A stretch of DNA of 5,500 nt from Candidatus Altarchaeum sp. (lineage in GTDB: Archaea > Altiarchaeota > Altiarchaeia > Altiarchaeales > Altiarchaeaceae): NCBI GenBank assembly GCA_018260755.1, contig JAGTWP010000076.1, positions 1 through 5,500 of the forward strand, given 5' to 3'. Under the pieces are notes generated by a model that was not told the DNA's origin, searched no databases, and saw only the letters and a program-made list of their open reading frames with translations. This document shows, one piece after another, positions 5,073 to 5,500 of this stretch. A program made the position numbers and the translations under genes. Within the stretch, counting starts at the first letter, position 1; each line of letters starts with the position of its first letter.

Positions 5073-5100
5073 TGAAAACGTTTTCACGGTTTTTCACGGT
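5073..5100. promoter_or_regulatory. Palindrome plus tandem 10-mers, candidate operator
   Basis: TGAAAACGTTTTCA (5073-5086) is a perfect 14-bp palindrome. It overlaps two perfect tandem copies of TTTTCACGGT (5081-5090 and 5091-5100). Several TGAAAA half-sites spaced about one helical turn apart, 60-90 bp upstream of the S1 TATA box, suit an activator or repressor site. The regulator is not known. Confidence 0.45.
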
Positions 5101-5153
5101 GCGTAAAAATTCCAAAAAAATAAAATAGTTTTTTGTTTTGATTTGTTTCGTTT

Positions 5154-5417
5154 TCATTTTTTGTAACTATTTTTTGGCTTTGTTATCATAAATTGTAACA
5201 AATTATTCTCATAATTTTCTTTTCTATCGCTATACTTTACCTTGACTGGATTGAATCCTTTTTTGATTAATTCCTGTGTAATTCTACCTGTTTTTGTATT
5301 GTATTCAAATTTTAAACTTTCCAACGCTAAAATTTCAAATCTTTCGTTTTCTATCTTTGCCTGTATATCCTTTACTTCTATATTATATCAAATTTGTATC
5401 TTTAAAATTGCTGGCAT
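5154..5417 (-). pseudogene. psiM: M relative interrupted by an in-frame TGA
   Basis: From the ATG at 5415-5417 the frame reads MPAILKIQI, then TGA (5388-5390), then 77 more codons to a TGA at 5154-5156. It aligns without gaps to M (2572-2988): MPAILKIQI with WAPIVNIKI, the TGA with Arg41 (AGA in M, so one substitution), ILALESLKFEYNTKT with IIVLRSTKPSFNNKT, ITQELIKKGF with YLQFFVSKGW and FMITKP with FMLSSP. It therefore shows the same C-terminal methyltransferase-like alpha/beta pattern. It starts 24 bp after L3 and ends about 255 bp before S1. TGA-encoded selenocysteine is unlikely because the aligned residue is Arg. Confidence 0.55.
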
Positions 5418-5441
5418 TTTGTTGTTATTTATCTTTAATTT

Positions 5442-5500
5442 TTAATACGGCTTTTTTATTTCTTTTAATTCATACCATTGCTCAAGAAAACGCCCGCCGC
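5442..5500 (-). CDS. L3: C-terminal end of a third L-family paralogue (partial)
   Basis: The last 19 codons before the window edge encode GGRFLEQWYELKEIKKPY and a stop, matching the L2 end GFLLDVEIELKEIKKMY. The DNA is nearly identical to that of L2 over 44 nt, through the stop codon and into the 3' flank. The rest of the gene lies beyond 5500. This places an L gene directly upstream of psiM and S1, mirroring L2 upstream of M and S2. Confidence 0.65.
   Translation of the reverse strand, partial: GGRFLEQWYELKEIKKPY

Noticed and set aside
5388-5390. In-frame TGA as a selenocysteine codon
   Set aside because: The aligned residue in M is Arg (AGA), the context is not a redox motif, and no SECIS-like hairpin is visible, so a nonsense mutation is simpler.
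5242-5445. Plus-strand frame of 67 codons
   Set aside because: It is the antisense of psiM, whose minus-strand frame aligns to M.

Overview
The window looks like an AT-rich euryarchaeal chromosome, most likely a methanogen of the Methanococcales type. This is inferred from the low GC content, the heavy use of ATA and AGA codons, TATA-box promoters 23-30 bp from start codons with no Shine-Dalgarno, U-tract terminators, and secreted proteins rich in N-x-S/T sites. No housekeeping gene fixes the taxon. Every gene I accept reads on the minus strand, and most encode exported or membrane-anchored proteins. None is a confidently named family member, so all functions below are tentative.

In the direction of transcription (high to low coordinates), the layout is as follows. 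First comes the C-terminal end of a large-protein family member (L3, 5442-5500, cut by the window edge). Next is a broken gene with an internal stop (psiM, 5154-5417), then a regulatory-looking stretch with a palindrome and a strong TATA box (about 4990-5100). A small secreted Cys-containing protein follows (S1, 4561-4899), then a lipoprotein (L2, 3535-4467). After that is a decayed, very AT-rich stretch with gene remnants (about 2990-3534). It is followed by the intact relative of psiM (M, 2572-2988), a 39-codon GC-rich ORF (2508-2627) and a second small secreted protein (S2, 2178-2504). A terminator and a hairpin-rich intergenic stretch come next (about 1790-2116). The window ends with a membrane-anchored relative of L2 (L1, 889-1782) overlapping a PsbP-like membrane-anchored protein with a Cys-rich motif (P, 126-902).

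The main result is that the order L - M - S occurs twice in a row: L3 - psiM - S1, then L2 - M - S2, followed by L1 - P. L1, L2 and L3 are paralogues. M and psiM align without gaps across about 80 residues. S1 and S2 share a nearly identical signal peptide, including 21 identical nucleotides, but have unrelated-looking Cys/Gly/Ser-rich mature parts. So the locus is a tandemly duplicated cassette of a surface lipoprotein, a small alpha/beta (methyltransferase-C-terminus-like) protein and a small secreted disulfide-type protein, with one copy decaying. A conserved leader joined to a variable cargo next to a surface-anchored partner is the candidate undescribed system; its function is unknown.
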